A stretch of 64,000 nt of DNA from Mycoplana azooxidifex (GCF_014196765.1 NZ_JACIEE010000007.1:186001-250000); one strand, 5' to 3'; numbered from the stretch's first letter, positions 44,072-53,789 are shown. Notes: generated by a model not told the origin, from the sequence alone. Translations and numbers: made by a program.

Positions 44072-45160
44072 ATGGACTCGGTCGAGATCGCTCGAAGGAC
44101 GGCTGCGGACTTACACGCTCTCGCGGTCTCGATAGGCTTTGACCCCAGTGATCCCTACGCTTTCGCGAAGGGAGCGGCTGGTGAGCGTGGGCTGACCGTG
44201 GAACAGGCAGCTCCCGGGTCCGCGAGCCTGAACAATGGCCGTGCCACCTATATCCCGGAAGACGACCTCATCATCCATGAGAACAAGGGCTCCGTATTCG
44301 ATTGCGCGTTCCTGGTCGCTCACGAGATAGGCCATTCGGAGCTCGGCGACGCCGCGGTCGCGACAGCCAAAGACGTCGAGCAGACGAGAGCTGCGGAACC
44401 GTCTCCGGTCGGAATGGACCGTGTCGTCGACTACGGTCGCCGACAGCGGCGCGAGGTCCAGATGGATCTGTTTGCCAGAGAGCTGCTTCTGCCGCGACCG
44501 CTGATGCGGAGGATGCACCTCGAAGACGGCTTGACCGCATCGCAGATTGCGGAACGCATGAAGGCTCCCTTCGATGTCGTCGCGCAGCAGCTTATCGACG
44601 CCCTTCTCTTGCCTGAGATCGAGCCGCAAGAGAGTGTTCGCCGCGAAGCTAGCTTGAACACCGAGCAGGCTACCGCAGCGAACCACCGGGGAGCCGCTTA
44701 TCTTCTCGAAGCGGGTCCAGGAACGGGCAAGACGCAAACGCTTACGGAGCGCGTCGTTCAGTTGCTCGACGAAGGTATAGACCCACGCAGAATCCTCGTT
44801 CTCACCTATTCGAACAAGGCCGCGGGCGAGATGTCCGAGCGCATCGCCTTGAAGCGGCCAGAGGGAGCTGCAGCGATGTGGATGGGCACATTCCACGCGT
44901 TCGGCCTCGATCTGATTCGACGTTTTAATACCGAGTTTCTCCGACGACAGGGACAGAGCGCGGGCAGATCTGGTTCGGGATTATCTCACCGATCTGGACG
45001 AACGTTGGTCTGGGTCGCGGATCGCGCTGGCACATCGCCGCATCGATGTTCGGGCGATCAATGCCGATATCCGTGCTGCGCTTCAGGATTGCGGCCGGCT
45101 CGCGCGCGGCGGGGAAGAGCAAGGTGCACTGGGCCGAGAGGTCATCTATCAGACCAATGA
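44072..45160 (+). pseudogene. ImmA/IrrE metallopeptidase::UvrD helicase fusion, truncated
   Basis: From ATG 44072 (GGGAGG upstream) the protein has an ImmA/IrrE zinc-peptidase domain (residues ~20-190, CAFLVAHEIGHSELGD with HExxH) fused to the start of a UvrD/Rep-type superfamily 1 helicase (from ~residue 200: Walker A EAGPGTGKTQTL, motif Ia LTYSNKAAGEM, then GTFHAFGLDLIRRF). At about 44940 the helicase similarity stops, and the frame runs on through traA sequence out of frame to a chance stop at 45160. Motifs II to VI are missing, so the helicase must be inactive; the protease domain could still be made. An intact member of this type would be roughly 1000 residues or more. Confidence 0.8.
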
Positions 45161-46538
45161 CGGCAAGCGATCCTTTGCGCCGGGCGACCGGATCGTGCTC
45201 CTGGAAAACGATCGCGACCTTCGCGTGAAAAACGGCATGCTCGGAACGGTGTCGGCCGTAGCATCGGACGGCCTCAAGGTCCGGCTCGACGGGCATTCCG
45301 AGCGAGGCCTGGGGTCCCAGGAAATCCGACTACCGACGGGCTATCGGGCCTTCGATCACGGCTATGCGACGACGATTCACAAGTCGCAAGGTGCGACGGT
45401 CGATCGCGCCTTCGTCATGGCGTCCGGCACGATGGATCGACATTTGACCTATGTGGCGATGACGCGCCATCGCGACAGCGTCCAGCTTTATGCCGACCGC
45501 GATGAACTAAAGGACATGAAGACGCTCGCTGCCAGCATGAGCAGATCGGGCGCGAAGGAAACCACGCTCGATTACACCCGGGCCTTTGCTGAGCGCCGCG
45601 GCCTTGCGGAGGGGTTCGGCCTTCCCAGTGAGATTGCCGTCAGCCTCTCGCCCGGGCGGGCTGAAGACCGTCCTCCGACTCACTCCGGCGCTATGAATGA
45701 GCGCGTTCGCTCTCCGGCCTCTCCTCAACCCTCGGCTCACGTCGAGGCCCAGGGGGGCAGGCAGGGTGTCGAGCGGGCCGACGAGAAGGTCGAGCCTCTG
45801 GTTCCTGCGGTCACGAGCTACTCACGCAGCGTCGAGGAGATCGCCCGTGAAAAGGCAAGGCCGGGCTTTGAGCGGGGCATGGCTGTGGTGCGTTCCATTG
45901 GTCGCAATGTCTATGTCGATTCTGATGGTGTCGCGGTAAAACTGAGCGTTGCTATCGTGGACAAAGGCATCAGCGCCCCAGCTCTGACGAAATCGATTGC
46001 GGAGCAGCCCGAGCAGTTTGGGGGTCTGCGGGGCACGGCTGGATTCCTTGGGGAGAGCAAGGAGAGGAAGGTGGCGCGGTACTATGCCAAGGCACTTGGC
46101 CATCATGTGGCGTCTGCCAGCCAGACCTGGGAGCGGAGGCTTGAAGCTGAGCGCGAGAACGAAATATGGAAGCGCGAGCGGTGTGATGTGATCGAAGTGC
46201 CGGGGCTCACGAAGCGTAGTGAGATCATATTAATGCAGCTGGATGATCTGTCTCAGGCCGAGAAGCCGCAGTTCATCGAGCAGCTATTGGGTACTCCGGA
46301 AGGAAAACAGGCGCTTGATGAAGCGAAGGCGATCGCGAAAGCGCTCAGGCAGAGATTTGGCCGAAGCGATCCACGCGATTTGAAGCAGGAGGATCTGCGA
46401 CTGGGGCCGGAGGTCACGATCAGGCTGGATCGCGTCAAGGGGGTTGCGCGCATCACAGAGCGTGCGCAGCGGGCCGAACTGTCGCGGCAGTACGAGTTGG
46501 CGAAGTCGCTGAGGAACGGGCTGGGATTGGGGATGTGA
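44949..46538 (+). pseudogene. traA conjugative relaxase/helicase, 3' fragment
   Basis: The frame from about 44949 (RDRARADLVRDYLTDLDERW; RIALAHRRIDVRAINADIR) through 46538 is the C-terminal half of a Ti-plasmid-type TraA: RecD-like helicase motifs (GYATTIHKSQGATVDRAFV; LTYVAMTRHRDSVQLY) and the long C-terminal tail ending NGLGLGM. The MobA/MobL relaxase domain and the helicase Walker motifs are missing. A GTG at 45195 could start translation of a 447-residue product. The remnant shows that plasmid transfer DNA was once here. Confidence 0.85.
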
Positions 46539-46919
46539 GATACAGTGACCCCTCAAAAATGCGCACAGGCTAAAGGCATTTAGCAGCACTACCCCGCTTA
46601 GCGAAAAGATCAGAAGTCGGGCGCTGTGATGCCGCGTCGGAATGCGCCATGCCTGTCAGTGAGCGGCATTGAGTCAACCAGAGGCATCCCGGACGGCGCC
46701 GAGCGGCACCCAGCCATCCTCGGTTTCCATCTGACCAATGACCTGCTTGATGGTCGGTGTAGCGGCGCTCGGCGGCTGGAGCGATTTCGACGTGCTGTTC
46801 GCGCCGCTGTCGTTGGACGACCGGAAGCAGATTCAGTTGTCGGGAAAGATTGGAGCCGCGCAGCTTCCCGCACCGCGAGGCTGCGGCACTGGAGCTGGTC
46901 GGGATAGAACGAAAATGTA
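46539..46919. other. 381-base debris region
   Basis: No intact gene. On the minus strand around 46674-46800 a short frame (TIKQVIGQMETEDGWVPLGA) faintly resembles an OST-HTH/LOTUS domain of NYN proteins, but it is broken after 50 codons. The rest shows only short frames. Confidence 0.4.
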
Positions 46920-47063
46920 ATGGAAATTGAGAAACACAGCCTTGTAGTTCTCGCGGCCCAGCAACTGCTTGAAATGATTATCGGCGCTAAGCTGCGCCCT
47001 TGTTTGAGGCTGCCTGAGCAGGATCTGTCGGACAAGATGAAGGTCGCCCGCGAAGAGGTATGA
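46920..47063 (+). pseudogene. GntR-type regulator N-terminal remnant
   Basis: A 47-codon frame whose second part, QQLLEMIIGAKLRPCLRLPE followed by QDLSDKMKVAREEV, matches the start of the GntR winged helix (LLEMI.SG.L.PG.RLSEQDLA..). The rest of the DNA-binding domain and all of the effector domain are absent. Its stop overlaps the ATG of the integrase fragment. Non-functional. Confidence 0.5.
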
Positions 47064-47210
47064 AACCTCGCTCTAAGAGTTTCGACAGCAAAGCAGACGC
47101 CGAGAAGTGGGCTCGTGAGCTGGAGGCCAGGTTGATCGCTTCGGTTCAGCTGTGGACACGAAGATCCTCGAGACCACGACACTTGGCGCGCCCCTGGAGC
47201 GTTATCAGCG
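47060..47210 (+). pseudogene. tyrosine integrase N-terminal remnant, frameshifted
   Basis: The frame SKSFDSKADAEKWARELEA is the usual N-terminal segment of phage-type tyrosine integrases. Near 47128 the similarity moves to another frame (QVDRFGSAVDTKILETTTLG, then APLERYQR) and stops near 47205. Both the true start and the catalytic domain are missing. It marks former mobile DNA between traA and the apiose island. Confidence 0.65.
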
Positions 47211-47883
47211 CAAGCGGGACGGCTCGCCGCGTCTCGACGCGCGGCGGGGCGCCCTTGCGCGAGTTAGGTTTATTTGTTTTTTCTTTGTCTGGGTTTGGTG
47301 GACATATCTGCACCCCTTTGCCGGACAACTTGAAGTTTGACTTCACGGAATGGACGCGGGTCGATCATGCGCGTCTCCCGTCGTGTGAGAGGTACTTGCC
47401 GTTCGCTTGGCGGTATGTGCACCGAACCTTCCCAATAGCTTCGTGAACCGCAATAGAAGAGCTTTGACCGGCCTCGGAATTTGGGTTTGACGTTTTTGGT
47501 GTAAGTTTTTGATTTCCTACGAGATGTTTGACACCTTTTCGGAGGCGAGTTACTTCTCGACAACAAACCCGGATTGGTATCCGGACAGCGCACCAAACGC
47601 GGAACAAGGCCGTTTTGACGCGGCGTGACACGGTCATCGAACTTTCCTCGGGATCTGACCGGTTGCTCATAACGTAATAGTATTACACGAGTCACACGAT
47701 TTGTTACTTTATCACGTTACAAATCGTACTAAATGCGGCCACAGGCCCGCGCCGAGCGCGTGGAGCCCTGCCACATTCAGGCGAACTCAGCAAACTTGGA
47801 GACCGGACGCTGCATTCCGGACAGTCGAAGCAATGGATCGGGAATGGACGCGCCGGATCGGCGCGATGGACGAATGGCCGGAT
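47211..47883. other. 673-base non-coding, AT-richer region with inverted repeats
   Basis: No gene is recognisable. The part at 47640-47730 is clearly AT-rich and holds two inverted repeats: GTAATAGTATTAC (47674-47686) and ACGATTTGTTAC / GTTACAAATCGT (47696-47707 / 47716-47727, 11 of 12 matching). These look like regulator binding sites left from, or serving, a neighbouring gene. The last 150 bases lie behind the stop of the GntR gene. Confidence 0.5.
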
Positions 47884-48606
47884 TTACCGGTTGTAGAGCG
47901 CTCTCGATCGTTCGAGGTGTTTCAGCATCGCCGCTTCAGCGCCTTCGGCATCCCTGTCCCTGAGCCGGTCCAGAATTTCCTCGTGCTCTACCAGCGTGAG
48001 CTTTTCCTTGCCGGTCCAGATCAGCATCTCCGTGTGGTATTCCTTCAGCCAGGCCAGCATGGCCTCGCTGACAGCAACGTAGATCGGGTTGCCGGAAATC
48101 TGGGCGATGCGGCTGTGAAACTGCATGTCGGCGGCAATGAACGCCTCGGCATCGCCGAGCGAGCGCCGCTGGCGGTCGATGATGGCGCCGAGGTCGTCGA
48201 TATCGCCGGTGCGGGAGCGCTGCGCCGCCTCTCGGGCCATGCCGCGCTCGAAGAATATGCGGGCGCTCTTGAGGTGCTCGAGAGAGTCCGTTGACTGCGA
48301 CAGCATGATCTTCGCCGTCAGGTCAACCTGGCGGAAGATCGACTGCGCGGTGAGCTGGAGCACCTTCGCCCGCTCGCCGTGGGAAATGTTGAGCAGGCCC
48401 TTGTTGGCGAGCGACTGCATCGCCTCGCGGATGGCGGGGCGGCCGACGCCGAAACGCTCCATCAGCACGCGCTCCGAAGGCATCTCGTCGCCGGGCTTCA
48501 ATTCTCCCGACGTGATCATCCGTTCCAGCCGGTCGAAGACCTCGTCGGACAGCTTGCGCCTGACGATCGGCTCAATGGATTGGGGCATGGCGTCTCTCTG
48601 GCTCAT
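47884..48606 (-). CDS. GntR/FadR-family (FCD) regulator of the apiose island
   Basis: A 240-residue regulator with an N-terminal winged helix (FDRLERMITSGELKPGDEMP; LMERFGVGRPAIREAMQSL) and a C-terminal FCD all-helical ligand domain (residues ~95-230, with FHSRIAQISGNPIY and EHEEILDRLRDRDAEGAEAA giving the metal-binding histidines). It is closest in look to NanR-type regulators. AGGGAGGGAG precedes the ATG. It is divergent from oiaX, with a 156-base shared region that contains a candidate operator, so it most likely represses the apiose genes until a pathway intermediate binds. Confidence 0.9.
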   Translation of the reverse strand: MSQRDAMPQSIEPIVRRKLSDEVFDRLERMITSGELKPGDEMPSERVLMERFGVGRPAIREAMQSLANKGLLNISHGERAKVLQLTAQSIFRQVDLTAKIMLSQSTDSLEHLKSARIFFERGMAREAAQRSRTGDIDDLGAIIDRQRRSLGDAEAFIAADMQFHSRIAQISGNPIYVAVSEAMLAWLKEYHTEMLIWTGKEKLTLVEHEEILDRLRDRDAEGAEAAMLKHLERSRALYNR

Positions 48607-48687
48607 TCTCCCTCCCTTAACATTTCTGCATTTTGCGGCAAGACAGGACAGTGGAAATCGATTTTTTGAAAATTTCCATTGCAGAAA

Positions 48688-48708
48688 TTGGAATACTTAT
48701 TATACCAG
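48688..48708. promoter_or_regulatory. candidate GntR operator before oiaX
   Basis: A 21-base near-palindrome, TTGGAATACTTATTATACCAG, reduced here to its key parts TTGG-ATA / TAT-CCA, lies between the divergent regulator gene and oiaX. Its right half, read on the minus strand as TGGTATAATAA, occurs again before apnO at 51892-51902. GGTATA half-sites are what E. coli NanR binds. A 7-base-pair hairpin (48721-48743, CGCCACG / CGTGGCG) follows just before the oiaX ribosome binding site. Confidence 0.55.
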
Positions 48709-48762
48709 ATTACGAGTTGACGCCACGACAAAGTGACGTGGCGAGGAGGAGCAACGGCTTTC

Positions 48763-50016
48763 ATGCTGATTACCCTGACCTACCGCATCGAGACGCCCGG
48801 CAGCGTCGAGGCGATGGCGAGCAAGATCGCCAGCGACCAGTCCACGGGCACCTTCGTAGCGGTGCCGGGCGAGACGGAGGAGCTGAAGTCACGGGTCGCG
48901 GCGCGCGTGCTCGCCATCCGTCCGCTCGAAGACACCTTCTCTCCCACATGGCCGGAGGCCGAACCGGGCCAGCGGCTCAACCGGGCCGACGTAGACATCG
49001 CCTTTCCGCTCGATGCCATCGGCACCGACCTCTCCGCCCTGATGACGATCGCGATCGGCGGCGTCTTCTCCATCAGGGGCATGACCGGCATCCGCATCGT
49101 CGACATGCAGCTGCCGGAGGCGTTCAAGGGCGCCCATCCCGGCCCGCAGTTCGGCATCGACGGCAGCCGCCGGCTGACCGGTGTCGAAGGGCGCCCGATC
49201 ATCGGCACGATCGTCAAGCCGGCGCTAGGCCTACGTCCGCACGAGACGGCCGAACTGGTCGGCGAACTGATCGAATCCGGCGTCGACTTCATCAAGGACG
49301 ACGAGAAGCTGATGAGCCCGGCCTATTCGCCGCTGAAGGAGAGGGTCGCCGCGATCATGCCGCGCATCCTCGACCACGAGCAGAAGACCGGCAAGAAGGT
49401 GATGTACGCCTTCGGCATCTCGCATGCCGACCCGGACGAGATGATGCGCAACCACGACCTCGTGCTGGCGGCGGGCGGCAACTGTGCGGTCGTCAACATC
49501 AATTCCATCGGCTTCGGGGGCATGAGCTTCCTGCGCAAGCGCTCGGGTCTCGTGCTGCATGCGCATCGCAACGGCTGGGACGTGCTGACCCGCGATCCGG
49601 GCGCCGGCATGGACTTCAAGGTCTACCAGCAATTCTGGCGCCTTCTCGGCGTCGACCAGTTCCAGATCAACGGCATCCGGATCAAGTACTGGGAGCCGGA
49701 CGAGAGCTTCGTCCAGTCCTTCAAGGCCGTCAGCACGCCGCTGTTCGATCCTTCCGACCGGCCGCTTCCCGTTGCGGGTTCCGGCCAGTGGGGCGGCCAG
49801 GCGCCGGACACCTACCGGCGGACGGGGCGGACGACCGACCTTCTCTATCTCTGCGGCGGCGGCATCGTCAGCCATCCGGGCGGCCCTGCCGCCGGCGTTC
49901 GCGCCGTCCAGCAGGCCTGGCAGGCCGCGGTCGCCGACATCCCGCTTGGCGACTACGCCAAGGACCATCCCGAACTTGCGGCCTCGCTCGCAAAATTCGG
50001 TGACGGCAAGGAGTAA
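48763..50016 (+). CDS. oiaX: RuBisCO-like 3-oxo-isoapionate-4-phosphate decarboxylase
   Basis: A 417-residue RuBisCO-like protein (form IV). It has the large-subunit fold with the active-site segment IIGTIVKPALGL (Lys152) and the metal-binding motif FIKDDEKL, where Lys178 is the carbamylated lysine and Asp180/Glu181 bind Mg2+. The loop-6 region (SGQWGGQAPDTY) lacks the lysine needed for CO2 fixation. In D-apiose pathways described in 2018 such RLPs decarboxylate 3-oxo-isoapionate 4-phosphate to L-erythrulose 1-phosphate; oiaK, apnO, apsD and apnL homologues in the same island support that role over transcarboxylase (OiaT). ATG 48763 follows GAGGAGGAG. Confidence 0.9.
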   Translation: MLITLTYRIETPGSVEAMASKIASDQSTGTFVAVPGETEELKSRVAARVLAIRPLEDTFSPTWPEAEPGQRLNRADVDIAFPLDAIGTDLSALMTIAIGGVFSIRGMTGIRIVDMQLPEAFKGAHPGPQFGIDGSRRLTGVEGRPIIGTIVKPALGLRPHETAELVGELIESGVDFIKDDEKLMSPAYSPLKERVAAIMPRILDHEQKTGKKVMYAFGISHADPDEMMRNHDLVLAAGGNCAVVNINSIGFGGMSFLRKRSGLVLHAHRNGWDVLTRDPGAGMDFKVYQQFWRLLGVDQFQINGIRIKYWEPDESFVQSFKAVSTPLFDPSDRPLPVAGSGQWGGQAPDTYRRTGRTTDLLYLCGGGIVSHPGGPAAGVRAVQQAWQAAVADIPLGDYAKDHPELAASLAKFGDGKE

Positions 50017-50021
50017 GCATT

Positions 50022-51353
50022 ATGTCCGACCTGCTCGTCAGCTACTACGGCGACGATTTCACCGGCTCGACCGACGTGATGGAATCGCTCGCTTCCAGCG
50101 GCATCCCGACCGTCCTGTTCCTGGGCGTCCCGCAGCCCGAAATGCTGCAGCGGTTTGCCGATTGCCGCGCCATCGGCATCGCCGGCACGAGCCGTAGCGA
50201 AACGCCGGAATGGATGCAGGAGAACCTCGTCCCCGCATTTCAGTGGCTGAAGGGCCTGGGTGCCGCGGTCTGCCACTACAAGGTCTGCTCGACGTTCGAT
50301 TCCGCACCGCAGGTCGGCAACATCGGCAAGGCGATCGAGATCGGCAGAGACGTGTTCGGCCAGGCCAGCGTGCCGGTGATCGTCGGCGCGCCGCAACTGA
50401 AGCGCTACACCGCCTTCGGCCACCTCTTCGCCGCCTATCAGGGGCAGGTCTACCGCATCGATCGCCATCCGGTGATGAGCCGCCACCCCGTCACGCCGAT
50501 GACGGAAGCTGATCTCGCCATCCACCTCGGCCGGCAGACCGATCTTCCCGTGGCGCTTGCGGACCTCGTTACCCTGACCGCACCGGACGCGGATGCGCGC
50601 CTTGCAGCACTCGCGGGCACATCCGACATCCTGCTAATGGACGTCGATTCCGCCGAGAGCCAGGCGGCGGCCGGCCAGCAATTGTGGCGCCTCAGGACCA
50701 AGGGCGGTTTCTTCGTTGCCGGCTCGTCCGGTGTTGAATATGCCCTCCTCGAAGCCTGGCGGCAGCAGAACCTGATCGGCGGCAAGGTCGAATTCGCCGA
50801 CCCCGGCAAGGTCGACCGCCTTGCGGTCGTCTCGGGCAGCGTCTCGCCCACCACCGAGCGCCAGATCCGCACGGCCGTGGCGGACGGCTTCGACGGGATC
50901 GACCTCGACCCCGTCTCGCTCGTCGGCGAAAGCGGCGATCGCGCGATCGAGACCGCCGTTGCCTCCGGGATCGCGGCGCTTAAATCCGGCAGAAGCGTGC
51001 TGCTGCACACGGCCCTCGGCCCGTCCGCCGACCGGGGCAGCGAGATCGACCGCGTTCCCAGCGCACGCCACCGGCTGGGGCGGGCGCTGGGAACGATCCT
51101 GCGCCGCCTCGTCGAAAGCGAGAGCCTGTCGCGCGCCGTCATCGCCGGCGGCGACACCTCCAGCCACGCCCTGAAGGAATTGCGCGTTGAGGCGCTGACC
51201 ACGCTCTTGCCCCTGCCGCAGACGCCCGGCTCGCCGCTCTGCACCGCGCACGGCAGCTACGCTCCGACCGACGGCCTGCAGATCGCACTGAAGGGCGGAC
51301 AGATCGGCACGGACGGCTACTTCGCCCAGATCCGCGACGGCAGCCGCGCCTGA
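50022..51353 (+). CDS. oiaK: 3-oxo-isoapionate kinase (DUF1537 four-carbon acid sugar kinase family)
   Basis: A 443-residue kinase of the DUF1537 family. The N-terminal domain has the substrate motif YYGDDFTGSTDVMESLA (residues ~8-24), and the C-terminal nucleotide-binding domain has VAGSSGVEYAL and VIAGGDTSSHALKEL near residues 370-390. It starts six bases after oiaX. In the apiose pathway it phosphorylates 3-oxo-isoapionate at C4 before decarboxylation by OiaX; the direct adjacency to the RLP gene makes this assignment stronger than other DUF1537 substrates such as threonate or erythronate. Confidence 0.88.
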   Translation: MSDLLVSYYGDDFTGSTDVMESLASSGIPTVLFLGVPQPEMLQRFADCRAIGIAGTSRSETPEWMQENLVPAFQWLKGLGAAVCHYKVCSTFDSAPQVGNIGKAIEIGRDVFGQASVPVIVGAPQLKRYTAFGHLFAAYQGQVYRIDRHPVMSRHPVTPMTEADLAIHLGRQTDLPVALADLVTLTAPDADARLAALAGTSDILLMDVDSAESQAAAGQQLWRLRTKGGFFVAGSSGVEYALLEAWRQQNLIGGKVEFADPGKVDRLAVVSGSVSPTTERQIRTAVADGFDGIDLDPVSLVGESGDRAIETAVASGIAALKSGRSVLLHTALGPSADRGSEIDRVPSARHRLGRALGTILRRLVESESLSRAVIAGGDTSSHALKELRVEALTTLLPLPQTPGSPLCTAHGSYAPTDGLQIALKGGQIGTDGYFAQIRDGSRA

Positions 51354-51401
51354 CGCGGCCGGAACCGGAATTCGCCATTCGATCGATCGAAAGGAAGAAC
51401 C

Positions 51402-51845
51402 ATGAAAATCGTCATTGGAGCCGACAGCGCCGGCAAGCCGCTGCTCGACGTGATCGCCGCCCATCTCGCCGGCAAGGCAGACCTCGACGTCCACGACCTG
51501 AGCCAGTCCGGCTTCTATGCCGACCTGTCGCAGAAAGTCGGCCAGTCGATCGTCGACGGCGACTACGAACGCGGCATCCTGGTCTGCGGCACCGGCATCG
51601 GCGTCTGCATATCCGCCAACAAGGTCCCCGGCATTCGTGCGGCGCTGACGCACGACACCTATTCCGCGGAACGCGCGGCCAAGTCCAACAACGCGCAGAT
51701 CATCACCATGGGCGCCCGGGTCATCGGCCCGGAGCTCGCCAAGGCGATCGTGGACAAGTGGTTGGCCTCCAGCTTCGACCCCGACGGTCCGTCGGCCGGG
51801 AACGTCCAGGCGATCGACCGGCTCGATGCAGGCAAGAAAGCCTGA
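51402..51845 (+). CDS. RpiB/LacAB-family isomerase, probable D-erythrulose-4-phosphate isomerase
   Basis: A 147-residue isomerase of the RpiB/LacA/LacB family. The start [14 protein letters not shown] and the active-site loop [20 protein letters not shown] (catalytic cysteine in CGTGIG) are present. AAAGGAAG precedes the ATG. In apiose and erythritol breakdown an RpiB relative (DerI/EryI) turns D-erythrulose 4-phosphate into D-erythrose 4-phosphate. That fits here after OiaX. Generic ribose-5-phosphate isomerase is the alternative. A partner enzyme that epimerises L-erythrulose 1-phosphate is not in the island. Confidence 0.85.
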   Translation: MKIVIGADSAGKPLLDVIAAHLAGKADLDVHDLSQSGFYADLSQKVGQSIVDGDYERGILVCGTGIGVCISANKVPGIRAALTHDTYSAERAAKSNNAQIITMGARVIGPELAKAIVDKWLASSFDPDGPSAGNVQAIDRLDAGKKA

Positions 51846-51883
51846 TCGTTGCCACAATAATGATGGGATTGTGATTGACTCAT

Positions 51884-51902
51884 CATACCAGTTATTATAC
51901 CA
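51884..51902. promoter_or_regulatory. candidate GntR operator before apnO
   Basis: Two direct copies, CATACCA (51884-51890) and TATACCA (51896-51902), 12 bases apart, i.e. TGGTAT on the minus strand. The longer core TTATTATACCA (51892-51902) is identical to the one before oiaX at 48697-48707. It lies 24 bases before apnO, where a second promoter of the island is expected. Confidence 0.55.
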
Positions 51903-51925
51903 ATCCAACCCTGAGGTGAGGAAAC

Positions 51926-52753
51926 ATGACAGCAATTGCTCTCTTTGGCGCCGGTGGCAAAATGGGATACCGGCTCGCCAAGAACCTGAAAGGCTCGCGC
52001 TTTGACGTGCGCCACGTCGAAGTCAGCGACACCGGCAAGGCGCGACTGAAGGACGATCTCGGCCTTTCGTGCCTTCCCGCAGACGAGGCGCTGAACGGCG
52101 CCGAGGTGGTCATTCTGGCCGTTCCGGATACCGCAATCGGCAAGGTTGCAGCCGGCATCGTCGACAAGCTCAAGCCGGGCACGATGGTCGTGGCGCTCGA
52201 TGCCGCCGCCCCCTTCGCGGGCCATTTGCCTGAGCGGTCCGACCTCACCTATTTCGTGACGCACCCCTGCCATCCGCCGATCTTCAACGACGAGACGGAC
52301 CCGGCCGCCAAGCGCGACTTCTTCGGCGGCATCGCCGCCAAGCAGCACATCGTCTCCGCCCTGATGCAGGGTCCGGAAGAGGCTTATGCACTCGGCGAAG
52401 AGATCGCCAAGGTCATCTGGGCCCCGGTCATGCGCTCGCACCGCGTCACGGTCGAGCAGATGGCGATGCTTGAGCCGGGACTGTCGGAGACGCTGTGCGC
52501 CTCGCTGCTGGTGGTCATGCGCCAGGCGATGGACGAGTGCGTCCGCCGCGGCGTCGACAAGGAAGCGGCACGCGACTTCCTTCTCGGCCACATGAACGTG
52601 CTGGGCGCGGTCATCTTCGAAGAGACGCCCGGCGTCTTTTCCGATGCCTGCAACAAGGCCATCGAGTTCGGCATTCCCGCGCTGATGCGCGACGACTGGA
52701 AGAAGGTTTTCGAACCTCAGGAGATCGCCGAAAGCATTCGGCGCATCACCTGA
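51926..52753 (+). CDS. apnO: D-apionate oxidoisomerase
   Basis: A 275-residue NAD-dependent enzyme. The N-terminal Rossmann fold begins IALFGAGGKMGYRLAKNL (G-x-G-x-x-G), followed by a helical C-terminal domain like that of 6-phosphogluconate dehydrogenase relatives (VTHPCHPPIFNDETDPAAKR; LEPGLSETLCASLL). This family was shown to oxidise D-apionate and move its hydroxymethyl group, giving 3-oxo-isoapionate, the substrate for OiaK. GAGGTGAGG precedes the ATG. A terminator-like hairpin follows, and an operator-like motif precedes, so it may be its own transcript. Confidence 0.87.
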   Translation: MTAIALFGAGGKMGYRLAKNLKGSRFDVRHVEVSDTGKARLKDDLGLSCLPADEALNGAEVVILAVPDTAIGKVAAGIVDKLKPGTMVVALDAAAPFAGHLPERSDLTYFVTHPCHPPIFNDETDPAAKRDFFGGIAAKQHIVSALMQGPEEAYALGEEIAKVIWAPVMRSHRVTVEQMAMLEPGLSETLCASLLVVMRQAMDECVRRGVDKEAARDFLLGHMNVLGAVIFEETPGVFSDACNKAIEFGIPALMRDDWKKVFEPQEIAESIRRIT

Positions 52754-52760
52754 TGCCCTC

Positions 52761-52786
52761 GGGAGGGGCAAAAGCCCCTCCCTTTT
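52761..52786 (+). terminator. terminator after apnO
   Basis: A perfect 9-base-pair GC stem (GGGAGGGGC, AAAA loop, GCCCCTCCC) followed by TTTT, eight bases after the apnO stop. This is the clearest intrinsic terminator of the window and separates the catabolic genes from the transporter genes. Confidence 0.8.
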
Positions 52787-52797
52787 CGCCCCGCTGA

Positions 52798-53775
<978 letters not shown>

Positions 53776-53789
53776 TACCTCCCAGGACA

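Noticed and set aside
45195-46538. Possible functional 447-residue helicase gene
   Set aside because: It is the C-terminal half of TraA without Walker motifs or relaxase domain; treated as a remnant.
46674-46820. Short minus-strand frame resembling an OST-HTH/LOTUS domain of NYN proteins
   Set aside because: Only about 20 residues look similar and the frame is interrupted; too weak to list as a gene remnant.
48763-50016. RuBisCO large subunit for carbon fixation
   Set aside because: No small subunit or phosphoribulokinase, no loop-6 lysine, and the apiose-pathway neighbours point to a RuBisCO-like decarboxylase.
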